Assembly (NCBI GenBank): GCA_964632505.1
Contig: CAZWCE010000002.1
Location: forward strand, 266,157 to 330,156
Length of the DNA stretch: 64,000 nt
Origin: CAZWCE01 sp964632505
Lineage (GTDB): Bacteria > Planctomycetota > Planctomycetia > Pirellulales > Thermoguttaceae
Direction of reading: 5' to 3'
Positions within the stretch are counted from its first letter, which is position 1; every line of letters starts with the position of its first letter. Shown here piece by piece: positions 45,240-54,711 of the stretch. A program made the position numbers and the translations under genes. Below the pieces are notes generated by a model. It was given only the letters and a program-made list of their open reading frames with translations, did not search any database and was not told where the DNA came from.

Positions 45240-48200
45240 ATGGTTTTTCTCAGGGTCACGCGATTTTTATCCCATCAAACAGCGGCGATATCCCCCCCGT
45301 TCATTGCGATTCTTTTCGCGATCGTCCCTTTTCTATTTCTCGACTCTCCGGTTTCCATCGCCCGAGAACTTCAAGATTCCGAAGCGAAGGAGATCCTGAA
45401 AGACAGCCGAGTCCAAGGAGGCCTCGTCGTCCACCTCGGCTGCGGCGACGGCACCCTCACGGCGGCACTCTATCAAAGTCCGGCATTCCTTGTCCAAGGT
45501 CTCGAGACCGATCCGCATCAGATTGAGGCAGCCCGATCGCTCGTCCTCGGACTCGACCGTTACGGTCCGGTTTCCATCGAACCCCTTCGCGGCAACCGCC
45601 TTCCCTATGCCGATGCATTGGTGCGGCTGCTGATTGTCGATAACGCCCTCGGCGTCTCCATGACCGAACGTCTGCGAGTGCTGTGCCCGGGAGGAGTGAT
45701 GATCGAAAAAACCCGAAACGGCCGGCACAAGCGGATCAAGCCGTGGCGCGAGGACATCGACCATTGGACCCATTTTCTTCACGACGCCTCGAACAACGCG
45801 GTGGCCGACGATACCCGCGTCGCTCCGCCGCGTCACCTTCGCTGGAAGTGCGGCCCTCGATGGCTCCGCAGTCACGAACTGACCTCCAGCCACATCAATA
45901 TGGTCTCCGCGAACGGCCGACTCTTCTACATCGTCGACCAGGGACTCACCGGCGTCACGTCCGAGTTTTTGCCTGAAAAATGGACACTCACGGCACGCGA
46001 CGCCTTCAGTGGCGTATTGCTTTGGGAAAAGGAATTCGATCAATTTCGCGGCAAACGATGGACCAATCGGTCCCTGAGAGGCGTGCCCGATTGGCTCCGC
46101 CGACTTCTCGTGGCAGAGGGCGATCGGGTTTTCGTCCCGCTGGGACTCGAATCACCGGTCTCCATTCTCGATGCCGCCACCGGAAACGTTCTCAAGACCT
46201 TGCCCGGCACCGAGGGAGCTTCAGAATTGCGTTGCATCGACGGCAATCTCTTGGTACAGACCGGAAGAAAAGGGATCATGGCCTATGATTCGCGCAACGG
46301 AAAAATGATTTGGCAAATCGACGCCCGGCCGATCTCCAACACTCTCGCCTCCCAGGAGGAAAAAGTCTATTGGCTGGAAAAGGCAAGCCTCGTCTGTGTC
46401 GATCTTACCACCGGGCGGAAATGCTGGGAAACCAAGAACGAAGAGGAGGCGGTCAAGAGCTGGGGACGTTCCGCGATGCTCGTGGTCGACCAGCCTTATC
46501 TGGTTGTTTCCGAGGGAAGAAGCCTCCGGGCCTTTTCCTCCAATACGGGAAAACGACTTTGGAAAGTCGAGACTCCCATCGGAGGGCGGAAGGAGATTTT
46601 CATCGCCCAACAGAAGGTCTGGCATTGGAAAGACAACGATGTGCTCTACGGTCACGATGTCGAAACGGGAGAAGTCGTCGCCACGCTCAATCCCAAGGAC
46701 ATCTTCACGCCGGGGCATCATCTCCGATGCTATCAGAGTAAGGCAACGGTCAACTACTTGCTCACGCCATACAGAGGAGTGGAATTCGTGAGCATCCAAG
46801 GGAAACCGCATGTCCAAAACGACTGGATACGCGGCTCCTGCACTTACGGCGTCATGCCCGCAAACGGTCTGCTCTATGTGCCGCCGCATCCATGCTTCTG
46901 TTATCCCGGCGTCAAACTCACCGGAATGAATGTTCTTTCAGGCGAGCCGGCGGACGGGAAACCCGATGGTCCATCTTCGCGTGTGGAATCTTCGCGCTTG
47001 GAAAAAGGTCCGGCCTATGAAGAGGCCGAAAAACTGGCGTCGATGAAACTCTCATCCGACGATTGGCCGATGTATCGGCACGATGCCCGACGCTCCGGAA
47101 GCAGCTCGAGCCAATTGTCCAAGGACCTCTCTCAACGTTGGGAAATCACTCTCGAAGGGAAGCTCACTCCCCCGGTACTCGCAGGCGACCGAGTCTTCGT
47201 CGCCCGGAAACATGATCATGTCCTTTTCGCCTTCGACGCGACCCGTGGTCGACAAATCTGGAACTACGTGGCGGGCGGACGCATCGATTCCCCGCCGACG
47301 ATTCTGGGGGAATTGGTTTTCTTCGGATCTGCCGATGGATATGTACAGTGTCTCCGTGCCGCGGATGGAGAACTCGTCTGGCGGTTCAGAGCGGCACCGA
47401 GCGAGCGACGCATCGTTTCCTACGGGCGAATTGAATCTTCCTGGCCGGTCCACGGAAGCGTCCTTTTCTTCGATGGCTTTCTCTACTGCAACGCGGGCCG
47501 CTCGACGTTCCTCGATGGTGGAATCCACTTGTTCGCCCTCGATCCAGTCACCGGGAAGGTTCTCCACCAGAAGACACTCGACACATGGTCGCGCACGCGC
47601 GAGGATGCCGTCGACAAGCCGTTCGTGCCCGCATACCACATGGAAGGGGCTCTTTCCGACCTGATCGTTTGTGAGAACGACGCCCTCTACATGGGCCAGT
47701 ACAAGTTCGACACCGCGCTGAACGAACTGGAATGCCCTTATATATTACCGAAAAAAGAAGAAGAGAAACCACGCGGTATGGACCTGACCGACAAACCCTT
47801 CGCCGCCGGCGACATGAAGGAATCGCAGCGTCTGGAAGAGCACCAGAGGGCCTGGCTCGAAAGGTCCGCCGAAGGCATCGTCTCGCAGCTTCGAGAGAAG
47901 CACGGGGCGTTCAATCACGGCCATCGTCGCATGGGGCGTCACGTCCTGGCTACGTTCGGGTTGCTCGACGACACTTGGTTCAATCGCACCTACTGGATGT
48001 ACTCCGACTCTTGGCCGGGATTCTATCTCGCCCATCGCGCTGCAAAAACAGGCCAACTCCTGGTCGTCGGACCCGAGAGAACTTATGCGGTACAGGCGTA
48101 CAATACCCGCAACATGCAAAGCCCCCTCTTCACACCCGGAGAAAAAGGTTACCTCCTCTTCGCCGACGCCAACGACAACGAACCGGTCCTCGATCACCGG

Positions 48201-48542
48201 ACCCGCGAAACCACCAAAGGATGGGGCTTCACTCGAAGCCGCCCCCCCATCTGGCATGATTGGGTTCCCATTCGGATTCGGGCGATGGCCCTCGCGGGGA
48301 AGCACCTCGTCGTGGCCGGTCCTCCGGATATTGTCGATCCCGAGGATCCCATGGGAGCCTTCGAAGGTCGAAAGGGAGCCGTCCTTCGTGTCTACGACGC
48401 GGAAAAGGGAGAAAGGCTACAGCAAAAAAAGCTCACTTCGTCCCCCGTCTTCGACGGCTTGATCGTCGCTTCCGGCAAAGTACTGCTCTCCACCGTCGAC
48501 GGCAAACTCCTCTGTTTCGGAACGGAAGAAAACCGAAGATAA
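45240..48542 (+). CDS. Secreted methyltransferase-like / PQQ-like beta-propeller fusion
   Basis: With the ATG at 45240 (AGGAG upstream) the product has 1,100 residues. A long hydrophobic segment (about 15-36) acts as signal or anchor. Residues about 55-170 look like a class I methyltransferase core: VVHLGCGDGTLTAAL (63-77), then GLETDPHQIEAAR and LRVLCPGGVMI. The rest is one or two PQQ-like propellers with repeats such as ARDAFSGVLLWEKEF, DAATGNVLKTL and DSRNGKMIWQID. A methyltransferase on the outer side of the membrane would lack SAM, so the domain may have lost catalysis. It is about 100 bp upstream of the ThuA-like gene. Confidence 0.78.
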   Translation: MVFLRVTRFLSHQTAAISPPFIAILFAIVPFLFLDSPVSIARELQDSEAKEILKDSRVQGGLVVHLGCGDGTLTAALYQSPAFLVQGLETDPHQIEAARSLVLGLDRYGPVSIEPLRGNRLPYADALVRLLIVDNALGVSMTERLRVLCPGGVMIEKTRNGRHKRIKPWREDIDHWTHFLHDASNNAVADDTRVAPPRHLRWKCGPRWLRSHELTSSHINMVSANGRLFYIVDQGLTGVTSEFLPEKWTLTARDAFSGVLLWEKEFDQFRGKRWTNRSLRGVPDWLRRLLVAEGDRVFVPLGLESPVSILDAATGNVLKTLPGTEGASELRCIDGNLLVQTGRKGIMAYDSRNGKMIWQIDARPISNTLASQEEKVYWLEKASLVCVDLTTGRKCWETKNEEEAVKSWGRSAMLVVDQPYLVVSEGRSLRAFSSNTGKRLWKVETPIGGRKEIFIAQQKVWHWKDNDVLYGHDVETGEVVATLNPKDIFTPGHHLRCYQSKATVNYLLTPYRGVEFVSIQGKPHVQNDWIRGSCTYGVMPANGLLYVPPHPCFCYPGVKLTGMNVLSGEPADGKPDGPSSRVESSRLEKGPAYEEAEKLASMKLSSDDWPMYRHDARRSGSSSSQLSKDLSQRWEITLEGKLTPPVLAGDRVFVARKHDHVLFAFDATRGRQIWNYVAGGRIDSPPTILGELVFFGSADGYVQCLRAADGELVWRFRAAPSERRIVSYGRIESSWPVHGSVLFFDGFLYCNAGRSTFLDGGIHLFALDPVTGKVLHQKTLDTWSRTREDAVDKPFVPAYHMEGALSDLIVCENDALYMGQYKFDTALNELECPYILPKKEEEKPRGMDLTDKPFAAGDMKESQRLEEHQRAWLERSAEGIVSQLREKHGAFNHGHRRMGRHVLATFGLLDDTWFNRTYWMYSDSWPGFYLAHRAAKTGQLLVVGPERTYAVQAYNTRNMQSPLFTPGEKGYLLFADANDNEPVLDHRTRETTKGWGFTRSRPPIWHDWVPIRIRAMALAGKHLVVAGPPDIVDPEDPMGAFEGRKGAVLRVYDAEKGERLQQKKLTSSPVFDGLIVASGKVLLSTVDGKLLCFGTEENRR

Positions 48543-48612
48543 AAAAACATATCCTTGCGTGCGGCGATTCTTTCTTATGAATAGTAAACGGACTGGAGAA
48601 GAAGGAGAGATC

Positions 48613-50418
48613 ATGAAACGATACGATCGAGTCGCGCGAGCCTTGATTGCGTTTATGCTCGGCGCGGCTGCCGTCACCGTCATGCCGGGCCGCGCTTGTG
48701 CCCAGGCGAATTCGGAAACGGACGTCCGTGACCGGGAGCGATACCAGAGAGAAGCGGAGGAGGCCCGCCAACGCCTCATCTCTTCCGCGGACCTGGACCC
48801 CGCCGCCAGATCGGCAATCGATACGTCGTTGCCCGATGAGACGCCTGCAACTCCCGGCAAGGGTCGAAAGCTGTTGATCTTTGATGTCAACGTGGGCTAT
48901 CCCGGCCACCCGTCGCGTTTCCACGCCAACTACGCTTTCGAACGAATGGGCGAGAAGACGGGAGCGTTCGAAGTCGTGCTCAGCCGTGATCCCGAGGTGT
49001 TTCGTCGCGAAAGCCTGTCGCGTTTCGATGCGGTCTTCTTGAACAATACGGTCGGCAACCTGTTCGAGGATCGGGAATTGCGTCGGAATCTCGTTGAATT
49101 CGTCTATGGGGGCGGTGGCTTGATGGGAGTGCACGGAACGACCGTCGCCTTTACCAAGTGGCCGGGTGCCGTGGAGGACTGGCCGGAATTCGGCGTCATG
49201 CTCGGTGGACGGGGCGCGCGGCATCGTGAATTCGACGAGCGCGTCTTCACCAAAATCGACTCGCCGAACCATCCCCTCGTTCGCGTTTTCCCGTCGGAGG
49301 GATTCGAGTATCGTGACGAGTTCTTTCGCGTTCACGGCCCCTATTCACGTGATCGTGTTCGGGTGCTCTTCAGCATCGATGTCGACAAGACCGACCTGAC
49401 GTCGAAAGAGAGACGCTGGAAGCAAGAACGCGAAGACAACGACTACGCACTCTCCTGGATTCGCAACTACGGACGAGGCCGCGTGTTCTATTGCACGATT
49501 GCGCACAATCCGGAGGTGTTTCGCGATCCGCGCATGTTGAAATTCTATCTCGCCGCGACTCAATTCGTGTTGGGAGACCTCCCCGCGTCGACCGTCCCGA
49601 GCGACCGTTTGACTCCGGCGATCTCCGCTCAGGAGAAGCTCGGTTGGCGGCTGGGCGTGACGGCCTACACCTTTCACCGTTACACCCTATTCGAGACCAT
49701 CGAGAAGACCGAGCCGTTGGGCCTGCTCTACTTGGGCGGTTTAAGCTTCCAGAAGGTCGGCAAGGACATCGACAAACCGTTCGACGCCAACCTCAACGAC
49801 GCCGAGTTAAAGGCGATTCGGCTGAAGTTGGACGAAGCAGGCGTGCGCATGCCGACCTGCTACTATGCCAATATTCCCGCCGATGAAGAAGGGTGTCGCC
49901 AAGTCTTCGAGTTTGCTCGAAAGATGGGCATTGAAACGCTCATCTCGGAACCGCCGCTGGAATCGCTGGACATGATGGAACGGTTCTGCGACGAGTACGA
50001 CATCGACCTGGCTATCCACAACCACGACCCAAAAGCGTCGCCGCATTATTGGAGTCCCGAGGCGGTCATGAAGGTCTGTAAGGGGCGGGGACCGCACATC
50101 GGCGTATGCGCGGACGTCGGGTATTGGATGCGCTCCGGAATCGATCACGTGGCCGCGATCAAAACGATCGGATCTCGGTTGTTCGTCGTGCAATTGCACG
50201 ACCTCAATGCACTCACTTCCGAAGGTCACGATGTGCCTTGGGGGACGGGCGAGGGAAGAACCGAGGCATTCCTAACGGAACTTCACCGGCAAGGCGTCCA
50301 TCCCAAGATGATCGGCTTGGAGTACTCTTACGATTGGTATGATTCCATGCCTGAAGCCGCGCAATGCGTGCATTTTTTCAATGAAACGACCAAAGAACTG
50401 GCGAAGGTCGAGGAGTAG
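48613..50418 (+). CDS. Secreted ThuA-like / sugar-isomerase TIM-barrel fusion protein
   Basis: With the ATG at 48613 (AAGGAGAG upstream) the product has 601 residues and a signal peptide (about 1-30). Residues about 75-325 look like a ThuA (trehalose-utilisation) glutamine-amidotransferase-fold domain: GGGGLMGVHGTT, GGRGARHREFDE, RVFYCTIAHNPE. Residues about 340-600 form a xylose-isomerase-like TIM barrel with possible metal ligands in SEPPLE, HNHDP and GLEYSYD. ThuA and epimerase domains are often separate, neighbouring genes, so the fusion is notable. It heads a three-gene set with an oxidoreductase and a HEAT protein, consistent with breakdown of oxidised sugars. Confidence 0.82.
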   Translation: MKRYDRVARALIAFMLGAAAVTVMPGRACAQANSETDVRDRERYQREAEEARQRLISSADLDPAARSAIDTSLPDETPATPGKGRKLLIFDVNVGYPGHPSRFHANYAFERMGEKTGAFEVVLSRDPEVFRRESLSRFDAVFLNNTVGNLFEDRELRRNLVEFVYGGGGLMGVHGTTVAFTKWPGAVEDWPEFGVMLGGRGARHREFDERVFTKIDSPNHPLVRVFPSEGFEYRDEFFRVHGPYSRDRVRVLFSIDVDKTDLTSKERRWKQEREDNDYALSWIRNYGRGRVFYCTIAHNPEVFRDPRMLKFYLAATQFVLGDLPASTVPSDRLTPAISAQEKLGWRLGVTAYTFHRYTLFETIEKTEPLGLLYLGGLSFQKVGKDIDKPFDANLNDAELKAIRLKLDEAGVRMPTCYYANIPADEEGCRQVFEFARKMGIETLISEPPLESLDMMERFCDEYDIDLAIHNHDPKASPHYWSPEAVMKVCKGRGPHIGVCADVGYWMRSGIDHVAAIKTIGSRLFVVQLHDLNALTSEGHDVPWGTGEGRTEAFLTELHRQGVHPKMIGLEYSYDWYDSMPEAAQCVHFFNETTKELAKVEE

Positions 50419-50496
50419 GACATGGCGTTCGGCCGCGATCCAGCGCACCGGACGTCGGATCCGCACTGGAAGTTTGCAGGAAGAAAGGTTCACTCG

Positions 50497-51936
50497 ATGC
50501 AATCCACAACAGCGAACATTCGTGAAAAGGCGGGCGATGGCTTGAATCTCAATCGCCGCGGGTTTCTGCGCCATGCGGCCGGCGCAGTAGGTACGCTGGC
50601 CCTGCCGTCGTTGATTCCGGCGTCGGCGTGGGGGGCACAGGGGCGGACGTTGCCCAGCAATCGGATCACGGTGGCTCCGATCGGGCTCGGCATGATGGGG
50701 CAGGGGCATGTTCGCCGTTTGAACAGAGACCCTTCGGTGGAATTGGTGGCTCTTTGCGACGTGGACCGGACGCGTCTTTTGGCCACGAAGGCCGCCCTCG
50801 CGCAAACCGAGGAGAATGCCGGTCCTGATATCTACAACGATTTCCAGGAGGTGCTGGGGAGGGATGACGTCGACGCGGTCGTGATTGTCACGCCGGATCA
50901 CTGGCACACCCCCATCGCCGTGGAGGCCGCGAAGGCCGGCAAAGACATCTACTGCGAGAAACCGGTCTCGATGACGGTCCGAGAGGGACGCGAGTTGGAA
51001 GAAGCCGTCGCGCGGAGCAATCGGATCTTTCAGACCGGAACCCAATATCGCTCGATCCCCGCGATCCGGGAAGTCTGCAACTTCGTGCGCAATGGCGGCT
51101 TGGGAAAGGTCAAATCGGTGTTCACGCTTTGGCACACCATGGCGGGCTACTTAAGACATCCGCGTTTTCAACCCTATCGCGAATTTCTGGACTTCGAGGC
51201 GGCAAGTCGTTCTTACATCCCTTTGGACGTCTCGTTGCCGGCGGAGCAGGTCCCCGAGGGGTTGGACTGGAATCGTTGGGTAGGTCCGGCGCCGTGGCAT
51301 GATTACAACCGACTGTTTCACACGAATCCCAAGCCGGGAGTCGTTCCCTGGTCGTTCTGCCGAGAGTTCGGGGTGGGCGCGTCAACCGGATACCATTCAC
51401 ACTCGGTGGACGTCATTCAGTACGCCCTCGGCATGGAACGCAGTGGACCGGTGGAGTTCATTCATCCCAATGACGGGCCCTATCCCACGCTGACCTACCG
51501 TTACGCCAACGGGACGTTGCTGCATCTGATCGAAAACTGGCAGGACGTCAAACGGCTGTACCACGCCGTGCCAGACACGGCCCGCCTGGCCGGAAATTTC
51601 GGCGGCGTTTTCGTGGGAGAAGAGGGCTGGATAACATCGATGACGACGGGCGGACCGATCGAGGGAGGGCCCGGAGACGTCATGTCGGGCATCCCCGCGG
51701 ATCGACGCGAGCCGGATAGAGGAGGAAACAACCACCATGCGAATTGGCTGCACTGTATCCGCACGCGACAACGACCGAGTACGGATGCGGAGCTGGGGCA
51801 TCGCGCGGCGTCGCTCGGGCACTTGACGATTATCGCCTATCAGCTAGGGCGTTCGTTGACATGGGATCCGGTCGCCGAAGCGTTCCCGAACGATCCGACC
51901 GCCAATCGACTGCTGTCGCGTGCGAGCCGTGGATAG
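50497..51936 (+). CDS. Gfo/Idh/MocA-family oxidoreductase, Tat-exported
   Basis: With the ATG at 50497 the product has 479 residues; an upstream in-frame start at 50422 would put 25 extra residues before the signal. The twin-arginine segment is NRRGFLRHAAGA. The Rossmann region reads VAPIGLGMMGQGH, and the EKP motif is intact (CEKPVSMTV). It follows the ThuA/isomerase gene by 78 bp on the same strand and precedes a HEAT gene by 71 bp, so the three are probably co-transcribed. A paired dehydrogenase and isomerase suggests one sugar pathway. Confidence 0.88.
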   Translation: MQSTTANIREKAGDGLNLNRRGFLRHAAGAVGTLALPSLIPASAWGAQGRTLPSNRITVAPIGLGMMGQGHVRRLNRDPSVELVALCDVDRTRLLATKAALAQTEENAGPDIYNDFQEVLGRDDVDAVVIVTPDHWHTPIAVEAAKAGKDIYCEKPVSMTVREGRELEEAVARSNRIFQTGTQYRSIPAIREVCNFVRNGGLGKVKSVFTLWHTMAGYLRHPRFQPYREFLDFEAASRSYIPLDVSLPAEQVPEGLDWNRWVGPAPWHDYNRLFHTNPKPGVVPWSFCREFGVGASTGYHSHSVDVIQYALGMERSGPVEFIHPNDGPYPTLTYRYANGTLLHLIENWQDVKRLYHAVPDTARLAGNFGGVFVGEEGWITSMTTGGPIEGGPGDVMSGIPADRREPDRGGNNHHANWLHCIRTRQRPSTDAELGHRAASLGHLTIIAYQLGRSLTWDPVAEAFPNDPTANRLLSRASRG

Positions 51937-52007
51937 CGCCGCCCGGAACGCGCAAGAGGGAGAACAACGGAAAAAGAAATGTTTCGACTTCGATGTGAGG
52001 AAAACTC

Positions 52008-53855
52008 ATGAACGGTTTACGATACACATGGTTGATACTGATGTGCGTGTCGATCCTCTCTCTTGGGACGGCCCTGACTCTTTCGTTCGCCGAAGACGAG
52101 CAGACGCTCATCGACGTACTCACTTCGGACGCACCGAAGGGCGAAAAGACGATCGCATGCAAAAAGCTGGCAATCTCCGGCTCCGGCAAAAGCGTCCCTG
52201 CGCTCGCCGGGCTACTTCACGACGCGGACTTGGCGGCCTGGGCTCGCATCGCCCTGGAGGTCATTCCCGATCCGGCGGTCGACGAAGCCCTGCGTGCAGC
52301 GATGAAGCGCCTGGACGGACGCCAACGGATCGGCGTGATCAAGTCGATCGGCGTTCGCCGGGATGTCGATGCGGTCGACACGTTGACCGAGCACCTGGGA
52401 AGGGACCACGTCGAATTGGCAACCGCCGCTGCCGAAGCGTTGGGACAAATCGGAGGCGACCAAGCCCGAGCGGCCCTTGTTTCCGCTTTGGAAACGGACG
52501 CCGAACCGTTGCGGAGCGAGGCAGCCTACGCCTGTATTGTCTGCGCGGATAGGCTCTTGGCCGCCGACAAGGCGATGGCGGCGGCAACCCTTTACGATGC
52601 CGTTCGCGAGGCCGATGTGCCCCCGAATCGAACGGCCCCGGCCACGCGGGGCGCAATTCTTGCACGCGGCGACCAAGGCGTTCCGCTTCTGTTCGACCAG
52701 TTGAAATCGGGGGATCTTCCGATGGTGCAGGCGGCGCTGGCCGCGGCTCGCGAGTTGACCGCCCCGGGCGTGACCCAACAGTTGCTCGCCGGCTTGTCCG
52801 ATCTGGATGCCGATCACCGAGCATTGATGATCGCGGCACTGGCCGATCGTGGCGACGTCGAGACGATCCCGGCGATGCTCCGCGCCGCGCAAGAAGGTCC
52901 GGTCAACGTCCGCGTGTCGGCGATCGCAGTGCTGGGACACCTGGGAGACGAAACCTGCGTTCCCGTATTGTTGTCCCTGGCTGTGGATGACAACGATGAT
53001 CTCCGCGCGTCGGCTCGCGAGGCGCTGTCGATTCTGCCGGCAAAGGGAGTCGACGCTCTGCTGGTGGAGCACTTGGCTGAAGCGGAGGACAAGCAACGAA
53101 TCGCCCTGCTCGAACTCGTCGGCCAACGTCGCATCGAGGTCGTCGATCCGCTTCTGGAAGCCATAAACGACTCGAATGCGGAGGTGCGAGCCGCGGGATG
53201 GAAGGCGCTGGGAGAGGTGGCTTCGTTCGAGGAGCTGCCGGTGCTGATTGATGCCGTGCTGAAGCCCGCCCATGCCGAGGATGCGGAGATTGCCGCGAAG
53301 GCGCTTCGGGCCGCGGCCGTGCGGATGCCCGACCGAGAGGGGTGTGCCGAACGACTTGCGGAAACCTTGGACGAAGCGCCCATCGCCGCCCGAGTGGCGA
53401 TCATGAAAACGCTGGGGGAAATGGGAGGTCCGACGGCCCTTGCAGCGGTCGGCCGCCTGGGCAAGTCCGGGCAAAAGAAACTGCAGGACACCGCCACCCG
53501 AGTTTTGGGCGAGTGGATGACCATCGACGCAGGTCCGGTATTGCTCGAACTCGCCACCGACCCGCAATCGTCCTATCGCGTCAGAGCGCTCCGGGGATAT
53601 TTGCGATTGCCGCGACAGTTCGGTCCACAAATGCCGAACGAGCAGCGTGTCGCGATGTGTCGCAAGGGATGGGAAGCGGCGGAACGAGACGCCGAACGCA
53701 AACTGGTGCTCGAGGTCATGAGACGCTACCCGAGCAAGGACATGCTGCAACTGGCCCAGGATCTCGCCGCGGGAGAGGCGTTGGCCGACGAGGCGGCGGC
53801 CGTTGCCGATGCGATCGAGACGCGTCTCAAAGATGACCAGGCCAAGGACAAATAG
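52008..53855 (+). CDS. Secreted HEAT-repeat protein
   Basis: The product has 615 residues with a signal peptide (about 1-28). TGAGGAAAA lies before the ATG. The body is a chain of about 13 to 15 HEAT-like helical pairs, for example DQARAALVSALETDAEPLRSEAAYA, VRVSAIAVLGHLGDE and VRAAGWKALGEVAS, which form a solenoid for protein or ligand binding. It closes the cluster that starts at 48613. The sequence of these three genes looks more GC-rich and uses synonymous codons somewhat differently from the surrounding genes, a hint of separate origin. A scaffold role is inference. Confidence 0.85.
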   Translation: MNGLRYTWLILMCVSILSLGTALTLSFAEDEQTLIDVLTSDAPKGEKTIACKKLAISGSGKSVPALAGLLHDADLAAWARIALEVIPDPAVDEALRAAMKRLDGRQRIGVIKSIGVRRDVDAVDTLTEHLGRDHVELATAAAEALGQIGGDQARAALVSALETDAEPLRSEAAYACIVCADRLLAADKAMAAATLYDAVREADVPPNRTAPATRGAILARGDQGVPLLFDQLKSGDLPMVQAALAAARELTAPGVTQQLLAGLSDLDADHRALMIAALADRGDVETIPAMLRAAQEGPVNVRVSAIAVLGHLGDETCVPVLLSLAVDDNDDLRASAREALSILPAKGVDALLVEHLAEAEDKQRIALLELVGQRRIEVVDPLLEAINDSNAEVRAAGWKALGEVASFEELPVLIDAVLKPAHAEDAEIAAKALRAAAVRMPDREGCAERLAETLDEAPIAARVAIMKTLGEMGGPTALAAVGRLGKSGQKKLQDTATRVLGEWMTIDAGPVLLELATDPQSSYRVRALRGYLRLPRQFGPQMPNEQRVAMCRKGWEAAERDAERKLVLEVMRRYPSKDMLQLAQDLAAGEALADEAAAVADAIETRLKDDQAKDK

Positions 53856-54062
53856 CCTCCGCCACCACCCCAGTGACGAACTGCAGAACCGTCCCATCAA
53901 CCGCCACTGGCATCTCCTTTGGCCCCAAGAAAATTGGGGGGAGGGGCGGATGTCGTTACGGGTGTCGTCCCTTGGACCGACGTTTCAGTCCTCACCTCAA
54001 ACCGCGCATAAAGAAACGCCGCAAACACCTATTTGACAGGCACTTGCGACGCTTCGTTTCAG
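53856..54062. other. Chromosomal flank left of the mobile element
   Basis: No gene is evident. CCCCAA-GAAAA-TTGGGG (about 53925-53940) forms a small hairpin after the HEAT gene and could be a weak terminator. Confidence 0.4.
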
Positions 54063-54085
54063 AGTACCCCCTAGGGGAGTCGAAC
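54063..54085. repeat. attL, 23-bp direct repeat of the tRNA-Glu 3' end
   Basis: The 23 bases from AGTACCCCC to GTCGAAC are identical to 63773-63795. This copy is followed by unrelated sequence and is not a functional tRNA part. Confidence 0.9.
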
Positions 54086-54142
54086 TATCTTGCGTAAACC
54101 TATATATATTAAGGCTTTAAGGAAACAGGGGTTCGGCAAGAA

Positions 54143-54157
54143 TGCATATGCGCTGCA
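54143..54157 (+). repeat. 15-bp terminal direct repeat, left copy
   Basis: TGCATATGCGCTGCA is identical to 63648-63662 near the other end of the element. It is close to palindromic and could bind the integrase, the excisionase-like protein or the ParB-like protein. Confidence 0.6.
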
Positions 54158-54224
54158 CCACGACAATATGACGAGAACTGCCTGTAAAAAATAGAAGATC
54201 AGGGTAGGCCACGGGGGGGCTTTG

Positions 54225-54318
54225 TTGGTTTGCCAAAACTGCTTGGTTTGCCATATTAAAAAAAGGATGGCAAACCAAAAAAGAATTATATATATATCAT
54301 TTCCTCTTGGTTTGCCAA
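54225..54318. repeat. Four dodecamer repeats TTGGTTTGCCA[AT], left end
   Basis: Copies lie at 54225-54236 (+), 54243-54254 (+), 54267-54278 (reverse) and 54307-54318 (+). Two end in A and two in T. The arms TTGG/CCAA are complementary, so each unit is nearly palindromic. The same motif recurs at the right end. Confidence 0.75.
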
Positions 54319-54610
54319 GTTACAGGGGAGTCCTGGGGGACCAATATAAGACACCACCAATACGAAGCATGCCCACACCATCCTTAATGGTGGTAATTGT
54401 CTACTGGTACGCTCCTGTAAAAAATGCCGGCGATGGATGATTAGGTACTTTTTAAGAATAGAAATCGAGAGCTTCCCGGACGAAGCAGCCACTTTATTAC
54501 ACACAGTTGGTTGCGCGCACGTCGAATTGTGGTGGGCCACGGGGGGCGGTGGCCTACCCCACTAGAAGCGGAAAGCCTGGGCATTTATTAGTAAATCAAT
54601 AAAGGTTCAA

Positions 54611-54643
54611 AAAGGGCCGTCCTCCGGGGCGGCCTTTTTTTTT
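54611..54643. terminator. Strong intrinsic terminator with no upstream gene
   Basis: GGCCG and CGGCC pair around TCCTCCGGGG, followed by a run of nine T. A complementary A-run precedes the stem, so it may work in both directions. The plus-strand transcript it would end has no ORF, which hints at a small RNA encoded in the left end. Confidence 0.7.
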
Positions 54644-54665
54644 GGAAAAATTTCAAGCATAGACT

Positions 54666-54693
54666 TGACATCCGGCAGTCGATCCTTGTAATC
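54666..54693 (+). promoter_or_regulatory. Promoter of the structural gene operon
   Basis: A perfect TTGACA (54666-54671) and TGTAAT (54688-54693) are 16 bp apart. Transcription would begin near 54700, just after the terminator, and read through 54712-59070. Confidence 0.65.
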
Positions 54694-54711
54694 GGGTGCG
54701 ATACGTGGTTA

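Larger units (their letters stand above)
54086..54660. other. Left-end non-coding region of the element: candidate origin or recombinase arm region
   Basis: No credible ORF occurs in these 575 bp. It holds a 15-bp repeat shared with the right end (54143-54157), four dodecamers (54225-54318), AT runs such as TATATATAT, two copies of CCTGTAAAAAAT (54181 and 54414), two of GGCCACGGGGGG (54207 and about 54535) and a hairpin at about 54530-54558. Repeats beside AT-rich DNA fit a replication origin or integrase/excisionase arm sites. A strong terminator follows at 54611. Confidence 0.55.

Noticed and set aside
52212..53900. Long minus-strand ORF opposite the HEAT-repeat gene
   Set aside because: Antisense shadow in GC-rich coding sequence; the plus-strand protein has a signal peptide, ribosome site and regular repeats.
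54222..54440. A 72-residue ORF in the left end of the mobile element
   Set aside because: It runs straight through the dodecamer array and an AT-rich stretch, has unlikely composition and no ribosome site.
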